A stretch of 64,000 nt of DNA from Chaenocephalus aceratus (Eukaryota; Chordata; Actinopteri; Perciformes; Channichthyidae), in the NCBI GenBank assembly GCA_023974075.1, contig JAMFTG010000073.1, forward strand, positions 248,001-312,000, given 5' to 3'. The position numbers were made by a program, and so were the translations under genes. This document shows, piece by piece, positions 44,800 to 56,860 of this stretch. Every line of letters begins with the position of its first letter. Position 1 is the first letter of the stretch. The notes beneath the pieces are model-generated. The model was not told the origin of the DNA, did no database searches, and was given only the letters and a program-made list of their open reading frames with translations.

Positions 44800-44935
44800 C
44801 TTTACCTCACTGAGCTGTCGTTATCTCAGCCTCTCAGTCCGACAGGAGAGGAAGCTCCCTCTCCTTATTGTTGAAACAGCTTCTAATCTCCGTTAGCTCC
44901 CAGCTAGCACCAAATGCTAACAACAACCCCCGTAA
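44800..44935 (-). repeat. Inverted partner of 37660-37780
   Basis: See the feature at 37660. The stretch GAAACAGCTTCTAATCTCCG and AGCTAGCACCAAATGCTAAC is its reverse complement. Confidence 0.75.
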
Positions 44936-45240
44936 GTCTCTTTGTCAGTGGGTGTTTCTCAATGTCGAGGACACTTCCTTGGTAGGACATGTCCCTCCGA
45001 GTCAGGTCCTTCAGAAGTGAGGCAAGAATCCTTCCTAGCCTCGGAAAACGAAGATTGGTGGAACAGGCTAACAGGTGTGCAGTGTGCGTCATATGCCTTA
45101 AATGGAGTGCGATTTCCGCCAAAGGTTTTGGAAATTGTTCCGTGCGCAAAGCATTGCGGGGATTTTAAGACCGCGGAGGATACCATGTGCAGCCTCGAAA
45201 ATTATTTTTAAATAATAATTATTAACATTAATTATTAGAT
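44936..45240 (+). repeat. Probable interspersed repeat (GTGGGTGTTTCTCAATG family)
   Basis: The phrase GTGGGTGTTTCTCAATGTCG and the later TGCGGGGATTTTAAGACC recall a dispersed fish repeat. No coding content is supported. Confidence 0.35.
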
Positions 45241-45461
45241 AAATGTTTGAAAATAACACATAATCCAAATAAATCAATTTCAAAATGAATATATTTACCC
45301 TACACTTAAAAAATAGAAAGCAGGTGGGGGCAAGGTCAGCCTTTCTCACACTCATGGCGCTCATTAAAATTAAGTCTTCAGCACCAAATCGGATAATCAA
45401 TCATCTCTGTCCGGTGCATTGTTCCTTACTCCAAGTACCAGTCCACGCTCCATTTTTCGGT

Positions 45462-45535
45462 CTGTTCGGGGACTTGAACCAGCGACCCTACGGCTTCCAG
45501 TCCAAGCCCCTACTGACTGAGACCCTGCCGGACAG
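45462..45535 (-). ncRNA. tRNA-derived SINE head
   Basis: Minus strand: CTCAGTCAGTAGGGG (A-box region, 45522-45508) and a perfect B box GGTTCAAGTCC (45480-45470). The segment GACTGGAAGCCGTAGGGTCG between them fits an anticodon and variable-arm region. A different tRNA origin from the heads at 8-17 kb. Confidence 0.65.
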
Positions 45536-45952
45536 GATGTTCAGAACGTATTCTGCTCTGTTGCAGGGATGTCTTCTAACTCACTGTTTGACTGCCTTGT
45601 GATTTGATACATATGATAATGTGTACGTTCTCCATTTTCTCTGCTCCTCATTCGGACATTTCACTCATTTTCTTTGCACCTTTGCACATCCTGATCATGT
45701 ATGTGCAAAATTGATAAAACATAGTGTAACCATGGTAATTGATTGTAGTTTTTTATCTTTTGTGTGTGTCTGTGTGTGTTGCATTTATTTTTTGTAAGTC
45801 AATGACAGTGGATTTCAGGAGGAACTGTATATTGTATTTCCCAAAGTCCTATATTTTTCCAGAATGTGCCATTATAGCAGCATCACAGTTTGCTGCTCTG
45901 TGTCCCTCCTGACCTGTTTTTCTTTGAGATTTGTTCAAAGGCCATCTCCCAT
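45536..45952. other. No gene recognised
   Basis: A/T-rich; short GT-rich tract near 45760-45780. Confidence 0.3.
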
Positions 45953-46207
45953 TCATCCACATCTGAGGAGCCCATAATCAACCTTCATGCGGACCATGCA
46001 CCCGCCTGAGGCTTTATTTCCCTCCACACTGACCGAGGGGAATTCATCGCCATGACTCTTTGTGTGTCTGACGGCATCTGCAAAAGAGGAGAGCTCCGAC
46101 ATGAAAAAGTTTAGCCTCCTATAATCCGCTTTGCCTTTGTCAAGTGAGTGACTTTGAAACTCGCTATCACATTTACCCCCCCCCCCACTCAGTCTTACCC
46201 AACTCAC
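45953..46207 (-). CDS. Hypothetical minus-strand frame, possible exon
   Basis: 84 codons with balanced composition (DYRRLNFFMSELSSFADAV, RHTKSHGDEFPSVSVEGN). A CTCCTCTTTTGCAG acceptor-like sequence lies inside it. The N-terminal part crosses a poly-C tract (46181-46191) and is unlikely to be real. I recognise no domain. Confidence 0.2.
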   Translation of the reverse strand: MSWVRLSGGGGKCDSEFQSHSLDKGKADYRRLNFFMSELSSFADAVRHTKSHGDEFPSVSVEGNKASGGCMVRMKVDYGLLRCG

Positions 46208-46960
46208 CGGAAATAGAAAGAGAAACGGTCTCCTTTACTGTCCGTCTCTCTCCAATTCCTGCTGTTTGTTTAGGGAATTGTAAGTCTCTTTTTGTGTTCT
46301 TAAATAATTTTTCATTATCCTCTATTTCAGCTAAAATTCAACGAAGTCCAGTTAGAAAAAATCTCCCCATGCAAAGGTCCGGAGCTTCAAAATGTCTAAC
46401 TTGCTTTATGAATTAGTGTGATATATATTGAAGTAGCCTGTAGCTTTATCAACGTCTGCATGTATTCAACAACTGACTGCCAAATAAAGAAAGTACAATT
46501 CATAAACAACAATATTTATATTTATTTTGTCAATTAACATTGAACTACACAGATATACAGTAAAATACTGTGGATATGTGTAATGTTCCTCTCTGGCTGC
46601 ATTTAAAAATGAATAGAGAAAATAAATAAAATAGCTTTTGAAAATGTGTGCATCTCAAGAGTGCTTAATTTGAGATAAATAAAATAAAGTGTAGCAGCAG
46701 CAGCTTGAGTTTCTCTTTTTCTTTGTTAACCGTTTCACATCATGACTTAACAGTTTCAGACGATTATAGAACAATATCAGTCTTTACACATTATAACAAT
46801 TGAACAGTTTTAAAGTTTCTCTTTATTTCCCTCTTATATTGCAGTCCCTCACTCACTTTTTTTTATCCAGTGCGAGAATTGAGCTGGAGCTTGTCCTGCC
46901 AGGAGTTTAAATCTGGGCTGAAATGGTGTCAGGGCCATTCTCATACACACATGCAGGTGC
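46208..46960. other. No gene recognised
   Basis: A/T-rich, unique-looking; no RNA gene or repeat end noticed. Confidence 0.3.
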
Positions 46961-47533
46961 TCATTGGTTAGCCTGCGCTGGAACGATATTTAATTTGTGT
47001 GACCTCAGTTCTGACTTGAGAGGGAATGTTTGGTCAAACAGTTTGTGTTTTGTCTCATAGTGGCGTTTTGGCACTTTTAATGAGCGCCACGGTCTCTGAA
47101 CAAATGAGACACACTGGTTCTGTGCTCCCAGTGGGCAGGATGAACATGAAGAGTCCGTCCACTCAGGGTTAATAGCTCTGTTCTCACTATCCACTTTCCT
47201 CTTCTTGGAGAGCGCCATGTGTAATTATTTGTCTCTCCCTGTCTGTCGCTAACACGCCTGTTCACTCTGCTCTCCGCTTCTCTCCCTGTATCGCTAATTA
47301 TTCTCTTCACACTTTCCTCTCCGCTTCTCTCTGCCGCACTCTCGTCTCTTCTTCTGAGTTTCTCTCTCTGTATCGCTCACTCGTCTCTTTCGCCCTCTGT
47401 CGGCGGCGGTTAAAATAGAATCGCCCCGTCAAAATTGAAATCCCCTATTAATGTATTGATTATAGGTCAGGGTCCGTATAGGTCGGCGTCTGGGTCCGGA
47501 TCCGGACCGTGGTCCACCTGTTGCCGACCCCTG
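46961..47533 (-). pseudogene. hAT transposon fragment with transposase N-terminus (GTF2IRD2-like)
   Basis: The outer end reads CAGGGGTCGGCAACAGGTGG on the minus strand (from 47533), a hAT terminus. ATG 47218 opens MALSKKRKVDSENRAINPEW, the typical start of GTF2IRD2-like hAT transposases, then RHYETKHKLFDQTFPLKSEL. The zinc-finger part between them is scrambled by frameshifts (SSCSSCPLGAQNQCVSFVQR). The frame ends at 46961 and the rest of the element is missing. Confidence 0.8.
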
Positions 47534-47539
47534 CTCTAT

Positions 47540-48570
47540 TGGTTTTCCTAATTTGGAGCCATCCTGGTGTGCATAAATGCATGTGGAAATTAAAACTTTT
47601 TGGTTTATGAAAGAGATTAGTGTCCAGTGGAGGTCAAATATAATAGCTTTCATTTAGCAGGAAAATAGATATGATTATATGCATGCTCTCCGCTCAACTT
47701 TTGTCCTCAATCTAAACGGCGCTGCTCCGATAGCTGTGGCCTCATTACGCAGCAACAAAAGGGCCCACAGTTCACCCTGCCACTGTTCACTTCCTATATT
47801 TAACATCACAGTGGGATTCTCTATGAACAGACATGCTTTTTACTCCCCTTCCTTTCTGTTTGCTGGTAATATTTATAGTGTGAAACCATCAAAGGCTTTA
47901 TCAGACAAGCAAATCGATGAATATTCAGTGTGCACTGGAAGATTAGACAGGTATACAGATGATTAAGCATGTGTTTCTGAACTCCAATGTGGTATTGGTT
48001 CATCACCATCTGTTGATACCATAATCTACCTCGGATTACAGGCTGATAAAAACACACAACAACAACATCTCTAAATCTCCACGGCTGCTGTAAAAAGGAC
48101 TGAGTGGATTACAGATTGTGTGCACTGGACAGAGGAGACAGTGAAGGACAACAAAGATTATTTTTTTCTTGAATTGTAATTAAATTCTGAACACATTGGG
48201 GTCATGTTTTAGAGGAAGTAATCACAAATGCTCATTTCATGCTGACACTAATCTGCGGAAAGGCTTTCATCACTTAGCTTAATCAATACACGTTGGTGCC
48301 ACTGATGGAGATAATTAAGAGTTTTTATTTATGCTACCTTGTACGGAAAACTAAAACCTGCTGCAAGGTTACAAATAAAATATCAATTTGTTTAAAGGTT
48401 TAAAGCATTGAAAGCTTTGCCAGCCATAACCCGAAAGACTGTCTGGGCCTGTAATAAATAAAAGTCTGCCATATGTGTGTCTCTGTGGAGAGGTAAATGC
48501 TGCAGAGCACTGCAACATCACCCGGTGGTTTGTCATGCGCACAATATGCCTCATATCTACCGACTGTACC
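47540..48570. other. No gene recognised
   Basis: Two plus/minus frames of 78-95 codons exist here but have no domain, no splice context and no matching partner. Confidence 0.3.
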
Positions 48571-48574
48571 CATT

Positions 48575-48795
48575 CGGTAGGCGGTTTTGGTGCAGTTGTT
48601 AGAGCGTTGATCATCAGATCGAGGGGCGTTAGTGAACTAGTTCGAAACCCGCCACTGCGTCAGGCCGTTGTGTCCTTGGGTAATGTCCACAATAATGACT
48701 CTTACATGTGTAATGTGTAATTGTAAAGCGCTTTGAGCACCTGTAAAAGCGCTCTAATAAAAAATGTAATGCATTATTATTATGTATTATTATTA
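48575..48795 (+). ncRNA. tRNA-derived SINE, full (AFC/V-SINE-like)
   Basis: Head with A box TGGTGCAGTTGTTAGAGCG and B box AGTTCGAAACCC (48639-48650). Then a body and the tail TTGTAAAGCGCTTTGAGCAC followed by AAAAGCGCTCTAATAAAAAA and ATTATTATT repeats, the usual fish SINE 3' end shared with a LINE partner. Confidence 0.8.
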
Positions 48796-49309
48796 TTCCT
48801 GCACAGATTTAATTGTTGAGAGTTAATCAGTGCAAGCATTTGAGAGAAACTTAACATGTCTGCATACGTCTTTCACCTCTAGTTATCTTAAAATTGATTA
48901 GCAGCTCATTTAAATCCCTATAAACACATTTGGTAATGTGCCAAGAGCACAAGCTGCATTATGTGCATGTATTGTTTCTGTTGCCCTTCATGTTCTTTCG
49001 AGTGCTACAGTGGTCCAGAGAACTACTGTGTCATTTTTTACATTTTAAAGCAGGAGTGGCATACAATCAGCTTTTGATGACCTGTCCTTGTTGGTACACT
49101 AATTACATTTCCCAGAGGAATTACCAAGTAATCAGTTCACTTAAAGCAAATTGTGACACTGAATCTAAAGCTTTGGGTTTAAACCCCCCGTTTGTTCGGG
49201 GGTATAAGGCCATGACTGTTGACCCATGAACAATACAAGAAAATAGAATTCCAATAACCAGGTCAACTCAGTCTTTCTCTAATACCAAAATAAAAACACA
49301 TACGACGGT
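48796..49309. other. Intergenic, no gene recognised
   Basis: Nothing supported on either strand. Confidence 0.3.
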
Positions 49310-50598
49310 CCTTTTCACAATTGTTCTGTTTATTGTTGGCATATTGGTGTTTTTGTGAGAAAAAAGTGTGTGTATACTCGAGTCCACTGAATTGTGGACA
49401 ACAACTTTTGCATCTGGCCCTGTTTTTGTAGTGTTTCTTTACAAATGGACTCTTAACGTTTTGGTTACAATGACACAAAATTACCATGGTTTTCAATCTA
49501 AATTATTACCTCATTTTTATTTATAGACATGATCTGTATCAATATCCCAAAGTGGAAAACAGAAATGAAATAAGTCAAACAATGAGAACTTGAGCTTACA
49601 TCTGCTAAGGCTATTCTGTGTCTCTGCAACCTCCCCCCCCCCCTCCGGTAAAACAAGAAGAGTCAGACCTGAACCAGAATGTGGAACCCAGCAAATGGAT
49701 AGCACGCCTTCAGAACAAGAAGATATAGAGAGAATTATATATAGAGTTGTATATTCAGCTTGAAACTTTGAAAGAGTACAGTAAACACTTCTCACACATG
49801 ATAGAAACTACTTGACGCCTCAGAATCAGAAAAGTGTAGGAACTTTGTCCAAGCCTACAATGTGAAGGAAAAAACAAAGCCAAAAAGTGAAAAGGACAGA
49901 AAAAAGAAACACAAATCAAAAGATATCCTGCCCACAATCTTTTCTTACAAAGTTTTAAGTAGATCTGAATAGAGACACCTGACCACATGAACAGAATAGA
50001 AAAATCTAAAACAGTGGTATTGCATTTTGAAATGCACAACGATTCTCCTGTACAATTTGGCGTCACTCTTTGAGTACAAACGCCTAAAGGGCTCAGTGGC
50101 GGTTTTCTGAGTGGCTCTCCTTTGATTAGTCTGTCAGTACACATGTCATCTTGGAGTGGTTCTATTTTTCTCATAGATGTATACATCAGTGCTGTAAACA
50201 GGCACACGCAGATTGGAAAAGGACGGAGAGATCAGAGTCCAGTTTTATCTCTCCGCCATCGCTGTCCTTCCTCCTCTGTCCGTTTCTCAGTCCCGCTGAG
50301 ACGTTAGGCTCCTCCATGTAAGGCTATCAGCACCCCTCCCCCTCCCCATGGACCACCGTCTCCTAAACCCTGGAGTAGGGTGCTCCAAAGCCCGGCATTG
50401 CTCTTAGGAATTCCAGCAGGGTGTTGGTTTCTCATTTTGTGTGAAGTCGAGTGTGATTTTCAATGTTCGCTGCAGGGTGAGGAGGGCGAAATGGGTTTAA
50501 CACTTTTACTGTAGCCTCAGTCATCGGGGAGTGATTGTGCAAAGTCACGCGGTCTCCGGTATGTCCACACGAAAGGAGCTAGCAAACTCTTTTCCGCG
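49310..50598 (-). CDS. Terminal coding exon and long 3' UTR of an unrecognised host gene
   Basis: A strong acceptor on the minus strand (GTGTTATTCTCTTTCAG) precedes 50598. The following 18 codons read RGKEFASSFRVDIPETA and stop TGA (50547-50545). No transposon features are near, and the next kilobase is low in repeats, as expected for a 3' UTR; AATAAA on the minus strand occurs around 49330 and 49520. The upstream exons must lie at higher coordinates but I could not find them, perhaps because they lie beyond the window. I do not recognise the gene from this short C-terminus. The exact transcript end is uncertain. Confidence 0.5.
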
Positions 50599-50635
50599 CT
50601 GAAAGAGAATAACACAAAGCCTGGTTAAATTAAAG

Positions 50636-50760
50636 ATTTAAGATTCAAAGGCTTCATTGTCATTAGCACAGTAGCTACACTTGTAGATATGGCAATGGAA
50701 ATCTGAAGTCCCAGGCTCCTCCAACAATGCAACATAAATATATATAACACATACAACAAT
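50636..50760 (-). repeat. LINE or SINE tail fragment
   Basis: AAGATTCAAAGGCTTCATTG with TGGCAATGGAAATCTGAAG and GCTCCTCCAACAATGCAAC is the inverted tail region of a dispersed fish retroelement. Confidence 0.4.
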
Positions 50761-51018
50761 TAAACCAATTTAAAGCAATAATAGGAGTGCTAAATGAAAC
50801 AGAAATTAAATTGTGCAGATTATGTGGCAGAAACTAAATACATGTAGAATAAAATCCAATAAGCTAAATGTTAGTCAATGCAGGAGTCTATGTACATGTA
50901 AATGTGAATAAGTGTGTTTGTGTAGGGGGGTATTCAGGTTTGTCTGAGAGGGATGACAGAAAACAGAAAGAAAAGCAGCACTTTAATGGCCTCATTCACA
51001 TATAATGAGGGGGTTCGA

Positions 51019-51029
51019 ACACACGCGCG

Positions 51030-51070
<41 letters not shown>
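51019..51070. repeat. (CG)n(CA)n microsatellite
   Basis: ACACGCGCGCGCGCGCGC then CA repeats; the CG part can adopt Z-DNA. Confidence 0.9.
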
Positions 51071-51073
<3 letters not shown>

Positions 51074-51203
51074 CAACAAGTAGGAAGTCTCACATCCCTC
51101 GGCTTGATTCAGTTATGTGAAATGACTCATGGATAATGTGTGTGTGCGACCATGTGTGATAGGGGGGTGGGTGGTGGGGCAGTCATGAGAATAGTGACAC
51201 TGG

Positions 51204-51204
<1 letters not shown>

Positions 51205-51297
<93 letters not shown>
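51205..51297. repeat. (TG)n microsatellite, 93 bp
   Basis: Uninterrupted TG dinucleotides. With the CA tract 135 bp before it forms an inverted pair. Confidence 0.95.
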
Positions 51298-51299
<2 letters not shown>

Positions 51300-52290
51300 A
51301 CATGTCAAAACTATGCCCTGTGAAGGTTTCAGGGTTGTCCCCAAAAATCACTTGTACAGTGTGTATAAGTGTGCTAACAGGAGGTAACTCAGTATCGGCC
51401 TCTACTGGTCAAAGCAGGTACAACATCCCACACATTCCATTCTCCATACACACTTGGCTGAACTGCACATGTGAAAGCAGCCATCTTCCAAGGGGACTAG
51501 CTGTTTGATTAGCTGGTAGCACTTAGCTCCTTAGCTTAGTGTCTTTAATGAAATACAGAATTAAAAACACAAATGTATACATTTTTGGTGAGTTTGACTC
51601 GTGTTGTCACAATAACAAGCAATGAATCATTAATAATTAATTAGATAGATGACATAAATATAAAAAGATTTGTGAGATTACAGTGCATTACATACTACAG
51701 CTAACTTAACATTGAAAACGCCACCGAGAGGCTAACAGTTAGCAAAATGCTAACTTAACATTGAAAAATCCACAGACAAGCTAATTGGATTAGCATTGCG
51801 ATTATTTTACAGCTTTCTATTCCTAACTATTCCAGGTAAGTATTTAAATCAAATATAACCAATTACTCACAAAAATGTGTTATTGAAGGTTCAACAGAGT
51901 AAAAAAGGGAAACACTGCTGATTTGCTTCGTAGACTTTTCCATTTAAATGAAGCTACAGCAAATCTACATGGACAAACAGTGCTGCACAGCCAACACTCT
52001 TATTCCCTTAAAGGGGCAGCACACCTTATTTAAATCTAAAGAAAAACTTTAAACTTTTGATTTTATGTTAAATGCAGAGACTATTAATCACTATCAACAA
52101 TGAATAATAGGCAAATGTAGTTTTATTCAAGCTTTCTTTCTTTGCAATATGCACATTAAATGGAATACTTTGTACTGTAATGTTTTGAAGTATGAGAAGG
52201 TGTTATTGACAGATGTATATAAATAGATGTATGAGCATGTATATTTAAACAGATACATAGAAAGTATGGACATGTTTTTCCCGGGTCGCC
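51300..52290. other. No gene recognised
   Basis: A/T-rich single-copy-looking sequence, probably intronic or intergenic. Confidence 0.3.
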
Positions 52291-52537
52291 GAGGGTGCTG
52301 GCGTTGTTTGTTCGCCGCTCCTCCGCCCCAAATATTGTTCTTTAGTCCAGATCAGAACCTCTCCTGTCTGGCTCTCTACTTTTGAAACGTCAGTCATCAG
52401 CAAAAATAGCAGCATCTTTATATCGAATCGACACAGATCTTTGTGTTGTCATCTCCTACCTGCTGGCTCTTTCCTGCTCACCGGTCCCTAGCCCGCTAGC
52501 TAGCTAGCATTATCGGACCTAGCAGGCTGCTACCTAG

Positions 52538-53746
52538 ATGTTCCTCGGCTCCCTGAAGTCTGCTGAGCTAACATTTCTGTCTACACCCCAACTCCACCCT
52601 AACTCTGCGGCTCATGTGGGTCTTCCCATCCCGCTGCGATCAGCCGGCTTCCCCGCTGACATCGTCTCTCCCTGCCGCCTACAGCCGGTGGCTATCAAGC
52701 TAGCTAACCAGCTAGTAGGCTGGTCACCCGGCTCCCACTCTGCACCAGGCTGTCAGCCCCTCCTACGATTCTCCTCTGGAAACCACTGGAATTATTCTCC
52801 TGATATGCTGTGGATTATAATTCTCATTTTATCTGGACTCACACCGCTCCTTCTTCCACGGTCATCCGGCTCCTGGTCTCTGCTGCCCGGGTCCCCAGCA
52901 TTAGCTAGCTCCGTGCTAGCGCCACTTCACCGGATCATGCCGCCGCTCTACTCCCTGTCAGATCTCCACTCCTTTAATAACCGCCTGCGTCCGGACTGCA
53001 TGGACATCCTCGCAGATAATGAAATACTCCGCAAACGCCGTCCTCCACACAGAGGCTCTGGCCGTACGTTTTTATTTCATTCCACATCTCCACACTCCAT
53101 CCCGTCCATTCGGTCCTGTCACACGCCCACACTACGCCATCACAATAAACAACACGTGAATCTGACCAATCTCCTTCCACTCCCCCGGTCCACACAACCC
53201 CCCCCAATGCAACGTCACCTCAGAGCAGCCCTGCTCAACACACGCTCCATCCACACAAAAAAAAGCCACATTCTAAATGAATTCATTAAAGACAATATCC
53301 TGGACTTTCTGTATCTGACCGAAACATGGCAAAAACCCCTGGACTATTTTTCTTTAAATCAAATCACCCCAGCAGGATTCACATACATTGACAAACCTCG
53401 CCCACAAGGGCGGGGTGGTGGTATAGCTGCTATTATCAGAAAGGAAATAAAAGCTACCATAATCCCCATCCCTGATGTTTCTTCATTTGAACACCTGATC
53501 TTTAAACTCTCTGGTCCCACTCCCCTGGTCACAGCCATCATCTACCGTCCCCCGAAGCCAAACCCCTCCTTTCTCTCCGACCTCTCTGACATTCTCACTC
53601 AGCTTTCTGCCATATCCCCATCTGTTCTCCTCTTAGGTGATTTTAACATTCATGTTGACGACCCGACCTGCAAATATGCCTCTGAATTTAAGGAAACCCT
53701 TCACTGCTGCAACTTCTCTCAACACATCAACTTCCCATTGATGTGA
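52538..53746 (+). pseudogene. L2 polyprotein, N-terminal part with AP endonuclease
   Basis: 402 codons. The first ~225 are a proline-rich leader of unknown role. From residue ~228 comes the endonuclease: RAALLNTRSIHTKKSHI (Asn), FLYLTETWQ (Glu), AIIYRPPKPN (Tyr-Arg) and LLLGDFNIHVDD (Asp, Asn). The frame is lost at FPLM*, where the continuation HSRGHILDLV lies in another frame (53740-53760). The enzyme would nick target DNA in retrotransposition; this copy cannot make a full polyprotein. Confidence 0.85.
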
Positions 53747-54689
53747 CCACAGCCGTGGTCACATCCTGGACTTGGTCTGCTCCACTGGTCTCTCATCATC
53801 TGTCCAGCCTCAATCTCCACATCTCTGATCACCTGGCCATTATCATGGACATCAACATCCCCATCCCCGCCCAAAAGCAAAAACGCACAATAACCTACAG
53901 AAATCTCAAATCCATCTCACCTTCAGCAATCACTGCCTCCATTACCTGCAAGATGTCTGTCTCCCCCCCCCCACTTTCTGAAAACCCATCTGAACTTGTG
54001 GACTATTATAACAGGACCCTCTCCTTCTGTCTCAATGAACTGGCCCCCACAAAAACAAAAAATGTCTCTTTCATACACTCCGCCCCCTGGTATACCCCCG
54101 AACTCCGCCAAATGAAATCACGGAAACGTCAACTTGAACGCCAACACAAGAAAACCACACTAACAGTCCATCTTCAAATCTACAAAGACTATCTCCAGCA
54201 GTACAGTAACGCACTCAAAGCAGCCGGTCTAATTACTACTCACAACTCATTCAGTCTGGCTCCAGCAACCCCAAGCGTCTGTTCTCCACCATCAGCAAAC
54301 TTCTCAAACCAAGTGACAACGCCACCTCATCCTTCACCACCGAACAGTGCAACTCCTTCCTCTCGTTTTTCCAAACCAAAATCAGCAACATTTACAGCAA
54401 TCTGACACCCTCATCAGCACCCCCCACCTGGCTCCCCCCCTTCACCTCACAGCCCCTGTCCCACTTCTCCCCTGTGACCCCCATTCAACTGTCCGACTTC
54501 ATGACTGGAATTAACTCCACCTGCACACTTGACCCAATGCCCTCCAAATGTGTTAAAGAGAGCCTCCCTGCCATCTCCCAACTCATCGCCACCATCATTA
54601 ACTCCTCCCTCAGATCTGGATCAGTTCCCCCCTCTCTCAAACTGGCTGCTGTCACACCCATTCTCAAAAGACCTGGACTCACACCTTGA
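53743..54689 (+). pseudogene. L2 polyprotein, endonuclease end and linker
   Basis: Frame 53743-54405 has NLHISDHLAIIMDI (the SDH motif that ends the endonuclease), then SAPWYTPELRQMKSRKRQLE and YKDYLQQYSNALK, the conserved linker. It breaks near 54245 and continues in other frames (54474-54689) with MTGINSTCTLDPMPSKCVKE and SLKLAAVTPILKRPGL, the start of the reverse transcriptase. At least two frameshifts. Confidence 0.8.
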
Positions 54690-55551
54690 ACATACTTGAA
54701 CGTGTCGTTGCCTCACAACTTAAAGCCCACCTCAGCTCCAATGATCTCTTTGAGCCATTTCAATCCGGTTTCCGATCAAAACACAGCACCGAAACAGCTC
54801 TTCTCAAAATCACAAACGACCTCCTCCTCTCCTCTGACTCCGGCAACCTGAACATCTTCATCCTTCTCGACCTCACCGCAGCATTCGACACCATCAACCA
54901 CGCCATCCTGCTGTCCCTCCTCGAATCATCACTCAACATCACCGACACTGCACTCTCCTGGCTGAAATCCTGCCTCACCGACAGACATCAGTTTATCAAC
55001 ATCAAGAACTGCACCTCCTCCACTGCTCCTCTGTCCCAAGGCGTCCCCCAGGGTTCGGTGCTTGGCCCCCTCCTCTTCATCCTCTACATGCTCCCCCTTG
55101 GCAAAATAATTCGTCGCCACAACCTTCAATTTCACTGCTATGCCGATGACATCCAACTTTATATCTCAACAAAAACCATCACCCCCACAACACACTCCAC
55201 TCTCACCAACTGTCTCTCAGAAATAAAAGCATGGATGCAAACAAACTATCTCCAACTGAACAGTGCCAAATCAGACATCATCATCATCGGCCCCCCATCC
55301 CGTATCAAAGACATCCAGAATTTTAACTTCACCATTGACAGCCACACTCTATCTCCCCCCTCACATCCGCAACCTCGGAGTCATCTTCGACAGTCAACTC
55401 AAATTCAACCACCACATAAATCACATCACCAGGACCGCCTTTTTCCACCTCAAAAACATTGCCTGTCTCCGCCCATCACTCTCCTCCCCTGCTGCAGAAA
55501 CCCTGATTCATGCATTCATCACTTCACGACTCGACTACTGCAATAGCATCC
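54686..55551 (+). pseudogene. L2 reverse transcriptase, truncated
   Basis: Conserved blocks in order: FQSGFRSKHSTETALLKI, LLDLTAAFDTINHAILL, LSQGVPQGSVLGPLLFILYM and the catalytic CYADDIQLY (YADD codons at 55139-55150). It then reads IKAWMQTNYLQLNSAKSD. A frameshift near 55340 moves the thumb (NLGVIFDSQLKFNHHINHIT) to another frame, which ends at the hAT insertion. Catalytic residues are present but the C-terminus and 3' UTR are gone. Confidence 0.88.
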
Positions 55552-56853
55552 CAGGGGTGCCCAACCAGTCGATCTGGGAATCTCCCAGACTCCCAGCCGG
55601 CTCGGGTCCGCGAACGAGCCGTTTTTCTTTTTTTTTTGCGGAGGGATCTAGATCGGCATGAAGCAATGTGCACATTATCCCGCTTATTACATGGCCACAT
55701 TCTCAACAAAGTAACAACATGACTCCCAATATTAATTGAAATGCTTTTATGGATTTAGAAAATGATTTTATTGATTAACATTTTTTGTATTTATTTAAAT
55801 TGACATGCATCCGCTAAGAAAATTAGTCCGTTGTTACTGTTTGAACTAACGTAGCAACGGCAGGAACTGCTTCGATAGTGTTTTTGATGAGCTTTTTGAT
55901 TACAGATTTGAAAACATCGTTGCTTAAATTCATTATGTCAATCCTTGGAAAGTATCTAGATATCCCTGCCCTAATGGCAAAGTAACTGGCAACTGAATAT
56001 GTATCGCCGTTTGATGTCTATGTCTGGACCGCTGCGTAAAAAGGAGGGTTTCTGCCCCATTACTTCTCTTCTAAAACATAAAACACGGAGGACGGAGATC
56101 TCTTTTTCTCCCCCTCTTCTGAGAGCCCATCAGCTGATCTCAGAGCACGCTCTCCTCTCCTGCGTGGTTTCTATAGCTAATAGTTACTGAAAAAGAGCCC
56201 TGCTGTTTTGTCTGGGCCTTTTCTTTAAATATAATTTTAAAATGTCGATACAGTAGCCCCTTTTTTAAAATAGCCTAGTTTTTATAGGTGTTGCTATCTG
56301 TTTTGTGTAGCGTGGTTCTACAAGCAAGTCAGTGCATTCATTGGGTGATATCAGAGAGTTACAAGGGTCTGTAAATGCAATGAAAACATTTGGCCACAGC
56401 AAATCATTTATATTAAACATGCAATTTTTACTTTTGAATACTTCAGTACAAAGGATGTATTGAATAATTTAAGTGATATATGTGTACACATATACATCAT
56501 TCATTAGTCAAAACAGGGCGACATTTGATTTAATTAAAAAGGTATAATATGTGGTAAATTGAAGAGCCGTTTGGGAGCCGAAAGAGCCGGCTCTTCTTGG
56601 TGAGCCGAGCCAAATGATCCGGCTCACCAAGAAGAGCCGGAATTCCCATCACTATAGTGCACTGCCCACCAGCCACGCCCCGACACATGGGGTCACGCCG
56701 GCCAATCACAAAGCTTTGATGCGTTCAAGTGCATTATTCTGGCACAGGAAGATTATGTTATAGGACATTAACGATAAAACAGAATATTGTTGTTCTATTT
56801 TTAGACACATCTCACGATCGACTGGGAATCTCCCAGCTGGTTGGGCACCCCTG
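55552..56853. mobile_element. hAT transposon remnant with TIRs CAGGGGTGCCCAACCAG
   Basis: Left end CAGGGGTGCCCAACCAGTCG (55552) and right end, read inward from 56853, CAGGGGTGCCCAACCAGCTG. Next to each the phrase CTGGGAATCTCCCAG, itself a palindrome, is present. The interior is largely replaced by MITE copy C. No matching 8-bp target duplication was found. Confidence 0.75.
55598..56654. mobile_element. hAT MITE, copy C (nested)
   Basis: From AGCCGGCTCGGGTCCGCG to GGAATTCCCATCACTA it matches copy A, including the 20-bp hairpin (56587-56606 with 56621-56640). It sits inside the CAGGGG element, which sits inside the L2 LINE. Confidence 0.8.
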
Positions 56854-56860
56854 ATCTACA

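Larger units (their letters stand above)
52290..55551 (+). mobile_element. L2-clade LINE, decayed, 3' end cut by hAT insertion
   Basis: GC-rich 5' part, then endonuclease, linker and reverse transcriptase in order on the plus strand, in three or more frames. It is interrupted at 55551 inside DYCNS, the same region that begins the L2 fragment at 24.4 kb, and does not visibly resume after the insertion. The 5' boundary is approximate. Confidence 0.8.

Noticed and set aside
51127..51508. Frames of 62-122 codons through the TG tract
   Set aside because: Cys-Val or Thr-His runs from the microsatellite only.
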